Source of the DNA: Pyrenochaeta sp. MPI-SDFR-AT-0127
Taxonomy: Eukaryota; Ascomycota; Dothideomycetes; Pleosporales; Cucurbitariaceae
Reading direction: 5' to 3'
NCBI GenBank assembly: GCA_020747015.1
Contig: JAGTJM010000001.1
Location: 1,364,001-1,428,000, forward strand
Length of the DNA stretch: 64,000 bases
Each line of letters begins with the position of its first letter. Position 1 is the first letter of the stretch. The position numbers and the translations under genes are program-made. This document shows positions 1 through 12,111 of this stretch, piece by piece. Under the pieces are notes generated by a model. That model worked only from the letters and a program-made list of their open reading frames with translations. It ran no database searches and had not been told where the DNA came from.

Positions 1-3000
1 GCTCCACTATGCCATCTTTGGCAATTTCCGATACATCGACTCATGCACTTGCTTCAGAAATCACTCGTCCGGATGGATACAAGCGGACCAGTCAGGGTCA
101 TCGAAGCCCCCCAAGATATTTGGAGACCATGCTGCCAATAATGTCGTGATAATATAGCCAAGCGGCCGATGATAGACCGCAAGGCTGGTCCTAGCGGCCC
201 GACGCGATACCTGGCCCCACATTGCTTGGTAGAAGATCAATGCAATGGCACGAGGAAGATTTGGGAGCCCAGTGCCATGATTAGAACATGCTGAGACTTG
301 GGTCCTGAGAACTGTAGCTCGCAATAGCTAATTCACATCACTTGCAAATCACCATTGTTGAGGCTTCGGGGAAGCGAATCCGTATCGCATACAGGATAGA
401 GGAAAGATCCTCATCGGTACATGATATACATGGTGCCTGAAATATACTTGAATGATATTGTTTACTCTAATTTTTCCGCATGGGGACTAAAGAGAAGTTG
501 TATCTGTTCACAATACTTATCGCGTTTGACGCTCCCCTTAGAGATACCAGCTCCGCTATGGTTTCTCCAGGTTGCGGTCAATCAACAACCTTTACAGATC
601 TGTTTGCCAGTCACACAGGCTTCTCGATTGTGGTGGATTCCTTCGGCAGCATTAAGCCGACATCAACCCGAAATCTACATCTCTTCTCCGTACGTCACAG
701 CAATGCCCATTATGCACTGTGCATTTCTATCATTCCGCTACATCCTTGTATTTCTATACTGGCTATATTCCCAACAATTGCTCTGGCTTTTGTGTTCCGC
801 ATGATGTCCACTCTTTTTTGCCTCAATGATTTTCTACTAAGGCCATATCATGCCCTCTTATCTGTGCTAGGTTCGCTTTAGGCCTCCTTCTTGCGGACAT
901 GGTATATTGGCATGAGTTATTCCCAACGACGCGTTCATGAAATACGGACCGATTGCTAGGCTCGCGTCGAGGTGTTCACGACCGAGCTACCCGTGGTACC
1001 GAAGAAGTACCTTATATAGAGATCAAAATCCGCTCACCAAATGCTATGTAGATGATTGGCAAAGGAAACCATTCCAAGCGCGACTGCGATCCGCAAATCG
1101 ATCTTCAGCTACATTCAATCAATAGGCTTCCAGGAATACCCCTTTTGGTCATGGTTTATTCTGATACGAAGAAAAAGGGAAAGGGCGATAAGAAGCTTCA
1201 AAAAGACATAATAGTAGCATATGTGAATCTAAATAATTAGGCTACTTGTTGTATACCAAATATGTTACCATTCCTTAGCAGACCGGGAGACAGCCTAAAA
1301 GAATATCTAGATCGCCAGTCTCTTACTCTGTCATAGCTGAAATGCCCCTACCCGCTCGCAGCAAAATAATGCAGATAATTGTAGTACAGCAACTATAGGA
1401 CATAAATATCATGGAGTTGAAGTGAGAGATAGTTTGAAGAACCCCTCGTTAGCAAATCCCGCGGGCTATCCCAATTTGGGTTTTGATTAGAATATACATT
1501 CTCTGCTTCATGATTACTTTCATTGACTCGGATCGTAGTAAGCTATTCATGTTCATTAGATATCTAGTATGAATTTATAAAACGATTCAATGCTTCCGTG
1601 GTGTGCATTCCCGGGAACAGGGATCATAATCGTGAAGCGCCGCTTTTACGAAAGGCATAGGTGAGTGTCGAAGTTGAGCGAACGCCTGGCACGATTCACA
1701 ATCAAAATCTTCTTAGTGAATGACATGGGATACTTTCATTTCTTGGGGTTGCATTTCAACGGTCATAATGGTCGTTTACCTGCGTATAATGACTCAACTT
1801 ACATAGTCCATTCACCAAGCACGAAAACCTTAGAATATGACGATGAAGTTTAAGCTACTGTTCACCAATATCTAGCGTTTCTAGAAGATTTCAACCATTT
1901 CTTGAATGATTAACGTGATCTAAAAGTTGACAGGAAGGATTATAATCGGTGGGAATTTCCCGATTGGCTTGTACTTTTATCATTAGCGGCTGTGGAAATG
2001 CAAGCCATTCCGAGTCTTTAATGTCAGGTACAAGGTTACAATGCTTACTCAAAATCCCAGTTCGGCCCGGTTACAATTCCATCGGGCCTGGGCAAAGTTG
2101 TTGAGCCTTTCGAGGGTCTTTGCCGATAACAAGGACCCCAGCCCCAGCTGCTCTGCCTACCTGTTTTACAGCATTCGTCGAAATCAGGCAAATCTGATCC
2201 TGGGAACGATGCAGGCTTATAGTAAACGATGAGGGCGCATAATTTGGTCTTTGAGGACGAAGACACTGTATATAGGATGGCTGTATGCGTGCAAGAGCTT
2301 TGGACATAGATAGATATGAAGGAGACGACACCATGTAGATATAAATAGTCCGTTAACGAAGTTTCTCAAGCTGAAGGGAGCCGCGAAACGGTCGTTTCAA
2401 TATTTTATATACGGGCGGCGCTTTTTTCCATCCGGAACGAGAAAGGGAATGATTATCCAAATCACAATTGAAACATCCATAAACTCAGTGATTAAGAAGG
2501 TCGAGTTGGAGATCATGTCCTGATATTGCGTGTTCCACTTTCATCCGAAGGCATGGTTACAGATGTCGCGTTCGATGACGGGAACCACTACGTTCTCTGG
2601 CTCTTTGAGGTCTTTGTCTGTGCAAATGGCACAAAACTTAGTGTCTCTTTTGATCATACCTCCAATCAGACATGTAACCACTCTCGCTGAAGGAGCTGCT
2701 CGCGTCATGGATGCCAGCCTGGAAGCATGCTTTCGCCGCGAGGCCCTGGCTGCGCGTGCACATCACTGAGCCGTGACATCAGCCGATCTCAATGACTCTG
2801 GAACTATACCAACTGAAGAAACTATGGCAGGATTATGACTTATCTGGAGATAAGTGATAGAGACACCATCGATCGACTATGTTCTGCTGAACAAGATTCG
2901 CCACATGTAAACACTCAATAGAAGAGTAGACCTGTCTTCAAGATGGTAAAGGGAAGATCAAAAACAAAGTTCTCTATGCAATGAAACCAAAGCCTCTATT

Positions 3001-3609
3001 GAAGCTGCATCAGGCCGGACTCAAGTACCTGGTATTGCGTGGTGGAAAATGTGCTTAAAGGGGGCATGTCAAGATTGCGAGCCTCAACGTTCATGATGCA
3101 TCATGTCAACCTTTTTTGATGTGCTATGACATCTAACAAGAAGATTAGGTCGACCTGTAACAAGACAAAAGGTACCTTGCATCCTGCTTCTCCTGGTCTC
3201 AGAAAATCCTGAAGCGACATTCCATCGTTCTTCGCTCCCTCTTGGGATCCATTGGGGCCGCTTCTGGGCGGGGCACCTGGTGAGCGAGGCGATTTCTTTG
3301 ATTGTTTTAGCGGGTCGGACAGGTGCAATCGAGCATACGGCATAAGGAACATTTTTCTGGAGAACACTTTTTGCTGAAAGCGAGAAGAGATATGGAAGTG
3401 CCAACAAACAAGTACCGACTTGCTCTTAGTTCGTTTACTGCCCTCGAATTGTTTAGTGAGGATAGGGGATATCGCCAATTGAATTCTTCACTTGATATCG
3501 CAACCATGGAGCCTGATTATTGACTGACAGCCAAGTGTTTGGACATGTGAATGAAACAGACAGGTGGAGACCACAGGTGATGCGAAGCAAATAGTTGTAA
3601 TTGCAGTAC
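1..3609. other. Gene-poor stretch, no supported gene
   Basis: No reading frame here carries a motif I recognise. The longest open frames (for example 421-804 and 480-881, plus strand) overlap each other in different frames and show no domain, signal peptide or convincing splice structure. One short open piece near 2525-2695 on the plus strand has an NGT and an NQT glycosylation-type triplet, but it is bounded by stops with no credible start. Decayed sequence is possible but not shown. Confidence 0.5.
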
Positions 3610-5431
3610 CTAGTACCACTGCTGACCCCTTCGCTTCCTACCATCGGCAGAGCTTGCAAAAACCCCACTCTTTGCAGTTCGTACATTTAGTCTACAAAGG
3701 CCAGACAGATGTTGCACGCCAGCCTGGACCCCATCGATGACCTGTACGTTTCCGCCTACTGCCTTCTCAACAGCACTCTTCATGTTTGTCATGCCAGCGC
3801 AACCGAGTGTCAGGACGTCGGCGCCATCCTGAACCAGTTTCAGCCCGATGTCGCACATAATTGACAACACCTCTTCTTCAGGCTTCGACTCCAACTCTAA
3901 TACGCCGAGTGTACAACTCCTCACACCAGCGCAGAATCCTTCCAGACCATAGTGGCGCACTGAGTCCTCCAGAGTGTATCTTGAACGTTGTGATGTCGCA
4001 ATAATACCAAAGCGACCTCCTAGTGTGCGCGCTGCGAACAATGAAGCTTCCATAATGCCAACGACTGGTTGTGATATTTCTTCACGGAGCATCTTTATGA
4101 GCGCATGGTCACTGTAGCATGCTACCAAGAACGCATCGTACTCATCCGCAATTGGGATGATTGCACGTGCTGAAGTAGCGGCGGACATGATGTTGTCAAA
4201 GCTGCCTTCGATTGCAGATGGCGCAGGCTTTGGTGCTGTAAAGCCGTACACGGTGACATCCGGAGGGAGAGTTGGAGCGAGCATTGCAAGACAGGCGTTA
4301 GTCATAGACTCTGTCGCATTTGGATTGCAAAGAAGGATCCGAATTTGTTTCGTACGTGCGGAACCGGTGACTGATCGCACATCAGCCTCGCTGCTAATCC
4401 TTGAAAATGTGTTTGTGATCACGTCAGACTTGGAGAAGTGCCTGGGAGGTTCCACTATTCCCGTTTGCGATGTCAATAACCCATAATGTTCGATCCGTCG
4501 ACGTCTAGCGAAGTCAAATGTCCGCTGCTTCCCGACTAGGCAACGATCAAGATCACAATCCGCCACGACAACCTCGTCTCCTTCTGTCTTACTATCAGCA
4601 ATAATTTTCCCGTCCGGTCCAAAGATAGCAGATCCTCCTATCAGGTCGTATTTTCCATCATCTAACCCACATCTTACAGCACTCACTGAAAAACATGCGT
4701 TTGTGTATGAATGCGCTTGCATGACCAACATATGGTGGAAGATTGCTTCAGCGCGTGCTTCCCGCCGGTTCTGATTGTCAGATGTGCCTAATATGTGCGG
4801 TACAAAGCCCGGAGTGTTGGAACCTATAAGCACGACTTCGACGCCTTGAAGACCAAGACATCTCCATGCCTCTGACCAACGTCGATCATTGCATAACATC
4901 ATTCCAAAAATCGGCTCATAACCTCCAGGAAGCAAGCTCGGAATACGGAAGGCATTAAACCCGAGATTTCCAGCCTTGAAGTATCGTTTCTCTAGCTGGT
5001 TGACAGCATTAGGGTCTGAGGAAGGCTCATTATCTCCGGGCAGGTGAATCTTTCGATATTTTGCCAGGACAGATCCTGATTTGGCGTGGTAGTAGACGCA
5101 GGTATTGTAGTGATCACCTGCGCTTGTTGCCTCTGCAAATCCAATACATATGTCTACTCCCAGCTCCTTTGCTTTGTCAAAAAGTAACTTACTGTTGTCA
5201 GATGTCGTGACGTCACCATGTTCAAAAAACGACTCGAGCTCTGCTTCATCTGTGAAAAGATAACGCGGAAAAAAAAGTTGTGAATGCGCATTCGGGGAAT
5301 AGCACAATCTGCGCGCCTTGCGATGAAGCGTTGCCTAGTAGCGCAAGCAAACGTTCAAGCGTGCTCTCACGGTTGTCGCTTCGGTGAACCGCACCAACTT
5401 GGGCGGCTGCGATACGTATGAAACGAGGCAT
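3610..5431 (-). CDS. N-carbamoyl-D-amino-acid amidohydrolase fused to hydantoin (Asp/Glu-type) racemase, frameshifted
   Basis: The N-terminal half (about residues 1-300) is a nitrilase-superfamily carbamoylase, which hydrolyses N-carbamoyl amino acids to amino acid, CO2 and ammonia. The Glu-Lys-Cys triad is visible: E47 in LFPECAF, K127 in KYRKIHLPG and C180 in MMLCNDRRW. The C-terminal half (about 325-580) is an Asp/Glu/hydantoin racemase of the DCG1 type, with the two expected cysteines in VACYSDHA and LGCAGM. Start is the ATG at 5431. The two parts of the frame do not join. The first runs 5431 to about 5270, and the second begins in the run of eight A (T on the coding strand) at 5269-5276. 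With one base fewer in that run the frame reads on through FFPRYLF, as in bacterial carbamoylases, giving about 606 aa. This is either an assembly error or a real inactivating indel. No intron fits the site. Cytosolic location is inferred, since no signal peptide is seen. Confidence 0.85.
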
Positions 5432-5935
5432 ATTGAACAGAAAGAATTTTGATTTCTCTGTTGAGATGTTTTGCAGAAAAAGACTCGAAATGGTGTAACA
5501 GATTAAGTCGTTCCGAGGACCAATAGCCCAAAAACTCCCTGATGCACCGCGGAGACTTTATCTGATGACAATCCACGTGTTTTCAAGTCCTTCCGTAATC
5601 GGCAGTTCTGTGCCGCGGATGCGACGACCAAGCCGAAAGCACCTCTCGGCAGCCAGACCTTTATATAGAGTCCACATCCTCCTCTATCTTATAGTGCCAC
5701 CTTTTTTCTATCATTGTCTCTATTATATTTCTTCCGAGATTTTGTGACGCTTGTTGAGCCTAGCGCCGGTCATTTGGCATTGGGAATATGAGCGAGTGCT
5801 GTAAAGACAGCCACAAAATTTTGAGCTTGAGTTTATTTACTGTAATATCCAGGTATCCGGGGATGAAATGAGTAGCTAGAAATGTGTTCTACCTCTGGGG
5901 CACAGCCGTGGCAACCATCCCAGCTACGCCTTGGC
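5432..5935. other. Upstream region of the carbamoylase-racemase gene
   Basis: About 500 bases upstream of the minus-strand start at 5431. It should hold that gene's promoter. I see no second gene in it. Confidence 0.4.
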
Positions 5936-6150
5936 GCATGTCAGAGTGGCGTGAGGCGAAGCGAAGCTTCACTACGGATCCCTCCTCTCTTGACGCCCCT
6001 GGAGATACATTCGACGTGTAAGATCAATAATATGAGCTGATTATCTTTGCTCTGCAGGAAAGACAAGTAACTTCTCAACCATAACAGCGCAATGTTATCT
6101 ATCGTCGTCCCACGGTTCAAACCCTCTTGTGTGATAAGCAGTCTAAGCAC
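5936..6150 (-). mobile_element. Possible relic of a Fot1/pogo-like DNA transposon
   Basis: The minus-strand frame from 6150 carries a short stretch resembling the DDE-endonuclease core of Fot1/pogo transposases: TTIDNIALLWL, a spacer, then LLILHVE where the family has LL-LDGH-SH. It is followed at 5936-5985 by a GC-rich end containing GGCGAAGCGAAGC, which looks like a terminal inverted repeat tip. The catalytic Asp-Gly-His is lost, most of the transposase is absent, and I find no matching second terminus. The identification rests on pattern memory only. Confidence 0.3.
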
Positions 6151-6935
6151 CAGTAAAGATTACTAATGCTTCGTCTGTTCCGATATTGCATTTCAGCCCT
6201 TCAATTCGATAACTGGTCCTTATTATGAGATCCCGCTGTAATTTATGCCATTAGTTGTGCACAGAACATCCAGTGTCTCTCATCTAAAAACTCGATGCAA
6301 CGACATGGTTGAGAGGAGATGAGATGTGTTCTAATTCTTGAACTTACAGTTTCAAACTTACCAAACATCGGCGAATATGGTAGTAGTTTGAGGCTTCATA
6401 TTATCCGCTGACCTACAAAATATCAATATCGATACATACTCTTCAGAAACAGAATTTTGCAACACAGTAAGCATGTACCATGCAATTAAGCTTCATCCAT
6501 GACCATCTGAGCACAAGTAGTAATAGAGTCGCCGAATAAGGTTAGTAATTTGTACCAGTTACTCCTTAGTCGGACGTGCACTTCTCTTAGATTAGGCGTC
6601 CCAACCTGTGCCGTGAATCCGCATTACTCCCATCATAGCCCCTACATGTTATTGTGAAACGACAGCCTTGTCCATTTCCACAAGCCTGGTTCGCGAACTT
6701 AACGATAATCTCTTGTAGTGTAGCCAATGCATGATGGAAGAAGTTATAGTATAGAGGATCCTTACATGGTAATTGTACATTTACCTTGGCCCAGTGGCAT
6801 GTTGGTCTGTACTCTGCATCCATTCGGCTTATTTCGAGAATGACATCATCCACGAGAGAGGGTGCTTGTTCAAAACAGAAGGAATTCTCTTTCAATTCCG
6901 CCTCACCTTTACACTTATCTGTCATCATAAGAAAC
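6151..6935. other. Upstream region of the first secreted paralogue
   Basis: The frame of the gene starting at 6936 stays open upstream to 6786. The added residues are not signal-peptide-like and the paralogue has no counterpart, so I treat this as promoter and 5' leader. A minus-strand open frame at 6587-7072 is judged to be chance. Confidence 0.4.
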
Positions 6936-7933
6936 ATGGCATATTTCCAATATTCATTTCTGGCGCTACTGAGCACGCTCCTACACTTCGTCACTACAAT
7001 ACAAGCGCAGTCTAATGAAACGAATTTGACCGCCTGCGGGGACAAGAATTCGAATACGGTCAGTAACTCCACAGGCCATCGTCGATTCCGACTTTCAAAT
7101 CCAGACGCAGGCGGTCAAGACTCGTATCTATCAGTTACCCTACAAGATACCCGCAATTCATCTCCAGTGGAGGCACCCCTACAAGGGATAAGTGGATATA
7201 TTAGTGCTCCTGCAAACGTTCAAGCTCAAGTCTGTAGCCACATGTTTCGTGGTATAAATGCCACTGCAGGCACTGGGAGCGAAGACTGCGAAGGCATAAT
7301 CAGCCAAGATTGCGTAAACTACTTAAGAAGGGAAACTCGGCTTTTATGGTCCTGGACAAGTGATGGAAGACGTCGGCTGAGCTGTCATGTAAGGCCGGGG
7401 AACGACGAGTTGAGGCGATCGTGTGGTAGCGCAGGGAACGCGGGTAACGGAATCATATCCTTTAGTAAGACTCAACTGACAAGCCACTGTTGCTTAGACT
7501 CAACAGTGGGGAGCCTTTACGAAACTATGTCACTAAAAATTTTGCAGCTTCGCAAATCGACACGATAAATACAAACTGTGTGAATCCCTCTCCTCCGGGT
7601 ATAGAACTTCCAGATAGTTACCGTACACATGGTCTTGGAAGCTTTGGCCCAGCATCTGACGCAGGAGATGGAAAGTATGGAGATTTTGGAGATTATTCGA
7701 CTTACGATCTCCATGTCCGACAAACTATGCTATGGGTCATCACAGGGTTTTTTAACGATAACACGACGGAAGCGTATGCTTTATGCTTAGCGCCGAATAT
7801 TGTTGCTGAAGGTAGTCGAATACCTCAAGGTCCATTTCCTGAGACTTCTGGGGCGAGAGAAAAGTTGCCATCTACTTGGCATTTGGCTACAATAGTCGTA
7901 GGTATGTTTGGTGTGGTCTTTGCCTTTCCATGA
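6936..7933 (+). CDS. Secreted, probably GPI-anchored eight-cysteine protein (tandem copy A)
   Basis: Two exons, 6936-7464 and 7548-7933, flank an 83-nt intron (GTAAGA donor, TTTGCAG acceptor, CACTAA near the branch site), encoding 304 aa. The ATG at 6936 starts a signal peptide of about 23 residues (hydrophobic LALLSTLLHFV, then TIQA-QSN). The mature part has several NxS/T sites and eight cysteines, all matched in copy B. The C-terminus is a hydrophobic segment (VVGMFGVVFAF) right to the end after a small-residue stretch, as in GPI-anchored proteins. The intron phase (1), encoded length and motifs such as CVN-L and PSPPG-(D/E)-(I/L)-P match copy B at 9472-10473. I do not recognise a named family. 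The likely location is the cell surface or wall. Function unknown. Confidence 0.8.
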
Positions 7934-9471
7934 TTCTGCGGAGTGTAACGACGAGCTACTGTTGGTTAATGTTGGTCCCTATGTTGGGATATATGAACGC
8001 CTCTCTGGTATGGAACAAGCCATACGAATAAGTACTATAAATTTATACTTCTAAATTCTCAGAAGAGATTCTTTGAAATGCCCTTGGCATTCTCCCAACT
8101 CTCGTTTAGTGAGAAGGTCCCGAAAGCTTCGAGGCTGTTTTGAATGGAATCAGTACATGTGCTGCAAAGTACATGTATCTATGTTGAAATGATGTGGATG
8201 GCTCAATGAAACATGAATATATACTTTGCCGGAGTTGAGTGAACATATATGATCATTTACCTAATGGGGGGCATAAATGCTGTGCGAAAATCATTGCCGC
8301 ATGCTTTTGAAAGGAAATTGTAGTTCAAAATATTACTAAACGGTCTAAAACCATGTTTCAAAAGCGTGCAACGCTTCTTTCTGTTCAACTAAACCTGAAT
8401 TCCAGGACGGCGAATGAAGCTCACCTAGCCATTTTACACATTGTACAGGTCCAAAGTGCAGAAGTCTCCTATTCAATGCCAGACTCTAATTCGATCTTGT
8501 AGCCTTTTAGTTGAAGTCATTTGATGGTACACAGACGCCAATTCCATCTCATAGCCTTGAAGCGCATAAGGCGTTGCTTTGATAAAGTGGGATTCGACTA
8601 AAGCGCTTCTTGCGTTGGAATCGCGGGTGTTGGAATCTCCTACTGAAGCAGCACCAAGCTATGGGGGCGTGGAATTCTCTCGCACCCGTTGACTAATCAT
8701 GAAATCTCTGCCATAATCTTCATCTGATTAGGCTTAAAGCCAACGCAAAAGAATTATTTGAGCAGCTCTGGCAGACTGTTACATACATTTAAATTACAGC
8801 TCTATAATGATTAAACATAGTCCTACAAACAGTAAATTTGCGATATCAGGAGCTCGTATCGAATGCCCCGGGCCCCAAAACTTTTAGTGGTGGCCTAGCG
8901 CTTAAAAAACGAGCTCTATGGTATAGTAAGGATGCCTGAACCTTGATCACGGGGGTATCGTGCGCGTCATGTATGAACCGGTTAAGTAAACTCAACATCT
9001 TTATTGGACTAGTTATTCTCAAGCCAAATGGAACCGCCGGTTAGGTTGGTTAGGCGTCCTAGAAAATGCCGCCAAGTCGGGTCATTCCCGGCATGGCCCA
9101 CGTAGTTTGCTTCCGAGGCCCCCAGCACATCTCACTGCCTATCGGCGATTTGGGCTACATCAAACACACTGCTTCTTGGACCTGACGACGATCTCACATG
9201 GCGTACACAATGCATAGCCAAAAGCGCCACAGTATGGACGACAAGCCCGGGGTTGGACTGTTGTGCTCCAATTGCACTGTGTTGTTTCGGGTACAACCAT
9301 GTGATCAGGGTCCAAGATGCCATGACCGTAGAAAATATGCGTAGACACTAATAATATCCACCGAGTGTGGCAATGCAGGAAGTCATTCCGAAGACATACA
9401 AGATGGGAATCAAACAATATTTTCTGTTTCTCTTCCTTTCTTCTTCGAATATACACTATAGTACAACCATT
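7934..9471. other. Spacer between the tandem secreted paralogues
   Basis: About 1.5 kb with no supported gene. Small open frames at 9132-9492 on the minus strand are antisense to the start of copy B and have no recognisable content. It should include the 3' end of copy A and the promoter of copy B. Confidence 0.4.
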
Positions 9472-10473
9472 ATGGTACACTCCCGAGCTCAATCTCTTAA
9501 GCTAGTCAGTGTGCTTTTTCTCCTTTTCACAACCACCTTAACTCAATCCAATGGAACGGATCGCCGCTTCTGCCGATATGTAGTCGGCAATTTCGATTCC
9601 AATGCGAGTGTCAACTCTACCGGGAGCCGGCCCTTTCAGTTTTCCAATGAATTCTCAGGCGACCAAGATTGGTATCTATCGGTTACTGTGAACGACACTC
9701 GCGACCCAATTCTAGTGTCTTCTATGCACGAAGTGCAAGGGTACATCAGCGTAGCCGAGACTACTCAAGCTGATATTTGTGTTTATATGTTTGGCGGTAT
9801 GAATGCTCCCGCCGGTGACGAAATGGATGGATGCGAAGGTACAATTAGCGAGGAATGCGTGAACTTCCTGGAAAGAGAGATACGCTTCCCAACGCCATCG
9901 GTCAGAGACAGGAATGGTGAACGACGGTGTAATCCACGACCCATGGATGATGAAGCAAAGAAGATTTGCGGTGACGCGCTATTCCGAGGGCCGCTTATCT
10001 CGAATTGTAAGGACAACCTTCAGAGTGCACCTATGTCAATGATGTGATCGCCCGTTTTCACCTTTTGTAACGGCTTCGCTGACTGTTTCATAGCTTTCTC
10101 ACAGGACATGACAAACCACTCATGCACTATCCCTTCTCCACCGGGATTTGACATCCCCAGCAACTATCGCACGCATGCTGGCACAGGTTTTGGCGCATCA
10201 CCCGCCACTTCAGATGAGGACCATAGGAATTTCACATGGTATGAACGCCACGTACAACGACCCATACCATGGGTTATTGCAGGGTCTTTCAATAACAACA
10301 CATTCTCCGAAACGAAGGTCATATGTGTGGCACCGAATGTCATTGTTGAAGGAAGTAGAATGCCCCAAGAATCGTTTCCGCATAGTAATGCTAGCACGAG
10401 GGCGGGCTTGCCTTCCACGTGGTACCTGATCCTAGTATGGATGGGATTGCTCAGCACATCTTTACCATTTTAG
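9472..10473 (+). CDS. Secreted, probably GPI-anchored eight-cysteine protein (tandem copy B)
   Basis: Two exons, 9472-10006 and 10094-10473, with an 87-nt intron (GTAAGG donor, GCTGAC branch, TTCATAG acceptor), encoding 304 aa, the same length as copy A. The downstream CACAG at 10104 was rejected because joining there creates a stop. The ATG at 9472 begins a signal peptide (LKLVSVLFLLFTTTL, then TQSNGT). An in-frame ATG at 9367 is less likely. All eight cysteines align with copy A (FC, IC, GCEG, ECVN, RC, IC, SC, VCVAP). The C-terminus is a hydrophobic tail (YLILVWMGLLSTSLPF) after a Ser/Ala-rich stretch, consistent with GPI attachment. The pair arose by tandem duplication and has diverged considerably. 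Function unknown; a surface or cell-wall role is inferred. Confidence 0.8.
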
Positions 10474-12111
10474 CGATTTCTGTACGCTGTATCTGAATCT
10501 CAGGAAGCTATTCGCCTATAGTCCGACAATTGATAAGTCGGCCATTTAACTAGCCACAATCGAGATGAAGCCCCCATGGAACAAATTCTATAAAATGTTA
10601 TTAGATCAGACACTGTATTGTAGCATGGTCAAAATATTTAACCGTAAACATCTGTCACTTTTATAAGATCGCTCACGACATTCTTGTCACGAGTTTGAGT
10701 TACTCAATCACAAAGCCAGCACAAGCGGTGGTCTGGATCCCCTAAAGTAAAGGTCGACTTCTTTGGCAATGCGCGCATACCATGGTTGGTGGCATGCCTG
10801 GCAATTGATCGAGACTGCCTGGTTCACGCAATGCAGTCGTTCAAATAATCATACGCGGCGATGGGCGGTAACATGTCACCCTGGAGCGTTGTGCGGCGAT
10901 CAAGTTAGGAGAGTTGTTGAGTATGTTCATGCTGCAGCTTTCACCTCACATGTGCAATTGAAGTAGAGCTGAAGATGATAGGGTAGATTGAGGGAGGTAT
11001 GTGAGGGATCGCTGACAGGTTCATCCCTGGTGCTCCAAGGCTCGATGACTGGCGCATGCAAGCGCCATCTTCTGAGGTGTTCTGAGGTTCTTCGGGAGGT
11101 CCAGAGGCTATCTGAGCTAAGATAACAGTGGAGAAACTAGCCACCTCAATACACAATTTTAGCTTCTCAAGAATCCTATGGAAATTTTGAGAGGTGTTGT
11201 ACTCGTTTGGCAGAACGCCAGAATTCAAAGTGCTCTCCGGGGAGAGGTTTAGATGGTAAGGCTTGTCTCGCCATTTTGTGACAAAGTTGCCGAATAAAAG
11301 AGTCGGATACGAGGAAGCAAATCTTTGTAGGAAGATTTACAGAAAGTGATTTTTTTGTTGTTTTATAGTGTCCTCACTAGGTTGGCAGACCAAGCGTTGC
11401 CACCAGGTCACCGGTACAATGTGTTCGAGGATAAGCAGCAGTCGAAACGGTAGTCGAATGATTAGAACTCTAATTAGCCCTCACCCTTGCATACAGTCTG
11501 CCACATACTCACTCGTACTGAGGAAGGCGGGCACAAATTGCTGCATGTGCCGGGATCGTTCGGCGCCGTTGACCGGGTCGGTGGCAAGGTCTGCGGAATA
11601 GACAAGGTCCGTTACGATGACACCTTCCATGGAGGAATTAAGCACCCCAAGCGAAGCTTAGGAGCAGCAACTAGTCGCCTTGACGTGCTTGTTTGTTAAT
11701 GAGAAAGCATGTCAAGCTTTTTGCACCTTCCCGTTTGAACCTTAGCGCGGCCGTGTCCAAGGATCACACCCGAGAATGCCAGTTAGCATCCACCGTTCTC
11801 TTCCCCCACCAGATACTCTTGATTGGAATGATCGGTGCGCAACGAATTGAATCGCAGCTCCGCTCGCCTGGAGACACTTTCAATGTTCGTTCACGAACGG
11901 CGCTAGTCACAATGAAGAAGCTGCTTCGAGAAGTTGGAGATTGTCGATCCCGTCGAATGACACAAGTGGTTGATATACCATTCACCTTCCATTTGTAGGC
12001 CGAAGACACCGGAAATGACGCGAGCGAAGAATTTGGCCGGTAGCGATTCAATACACATAAAAGGCCACCATCGTCGCATCAATCGTGCGAACGCATCACG
12101 CTCCCTTCAAC
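10474..12111. other. Long spacer before the sedolisin gene
   Basis: About 1.6 kb without a supported gene. Small open frames on both strands (for example 10941-11228 minus, 11693-11998 plus) lack motifs or splice structure. The last few hundred bases should be the sedolisin promoter. Confidence 0.4.

Noticed and set aside
421..881. Two overlapping plus-strand frames of about 130 codons
   Set aside because: They overlap in different frames, neither has a recognisable feature, and both cannot be coding.
6060..6130. tRNA-like stretch with GGTTCAAACCC resembling a B box
   Set aside because: The flanking bases do not form a T-arm or acceptor stem, and no anticodon stem is found; it falls in the possible transposon relic.
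6587..7072. 161-codon minus-strand frame
   Set aside because: Antisense to the first exon of secreted copy A, which has strong independent support.
10094..10104. Alternative acceptor CACAG for the copy B intron
   Set aside because: Joining at 10105 makes an immediate stop codon; the TAG acceptor at 10093 keeps frame and matches copy A.
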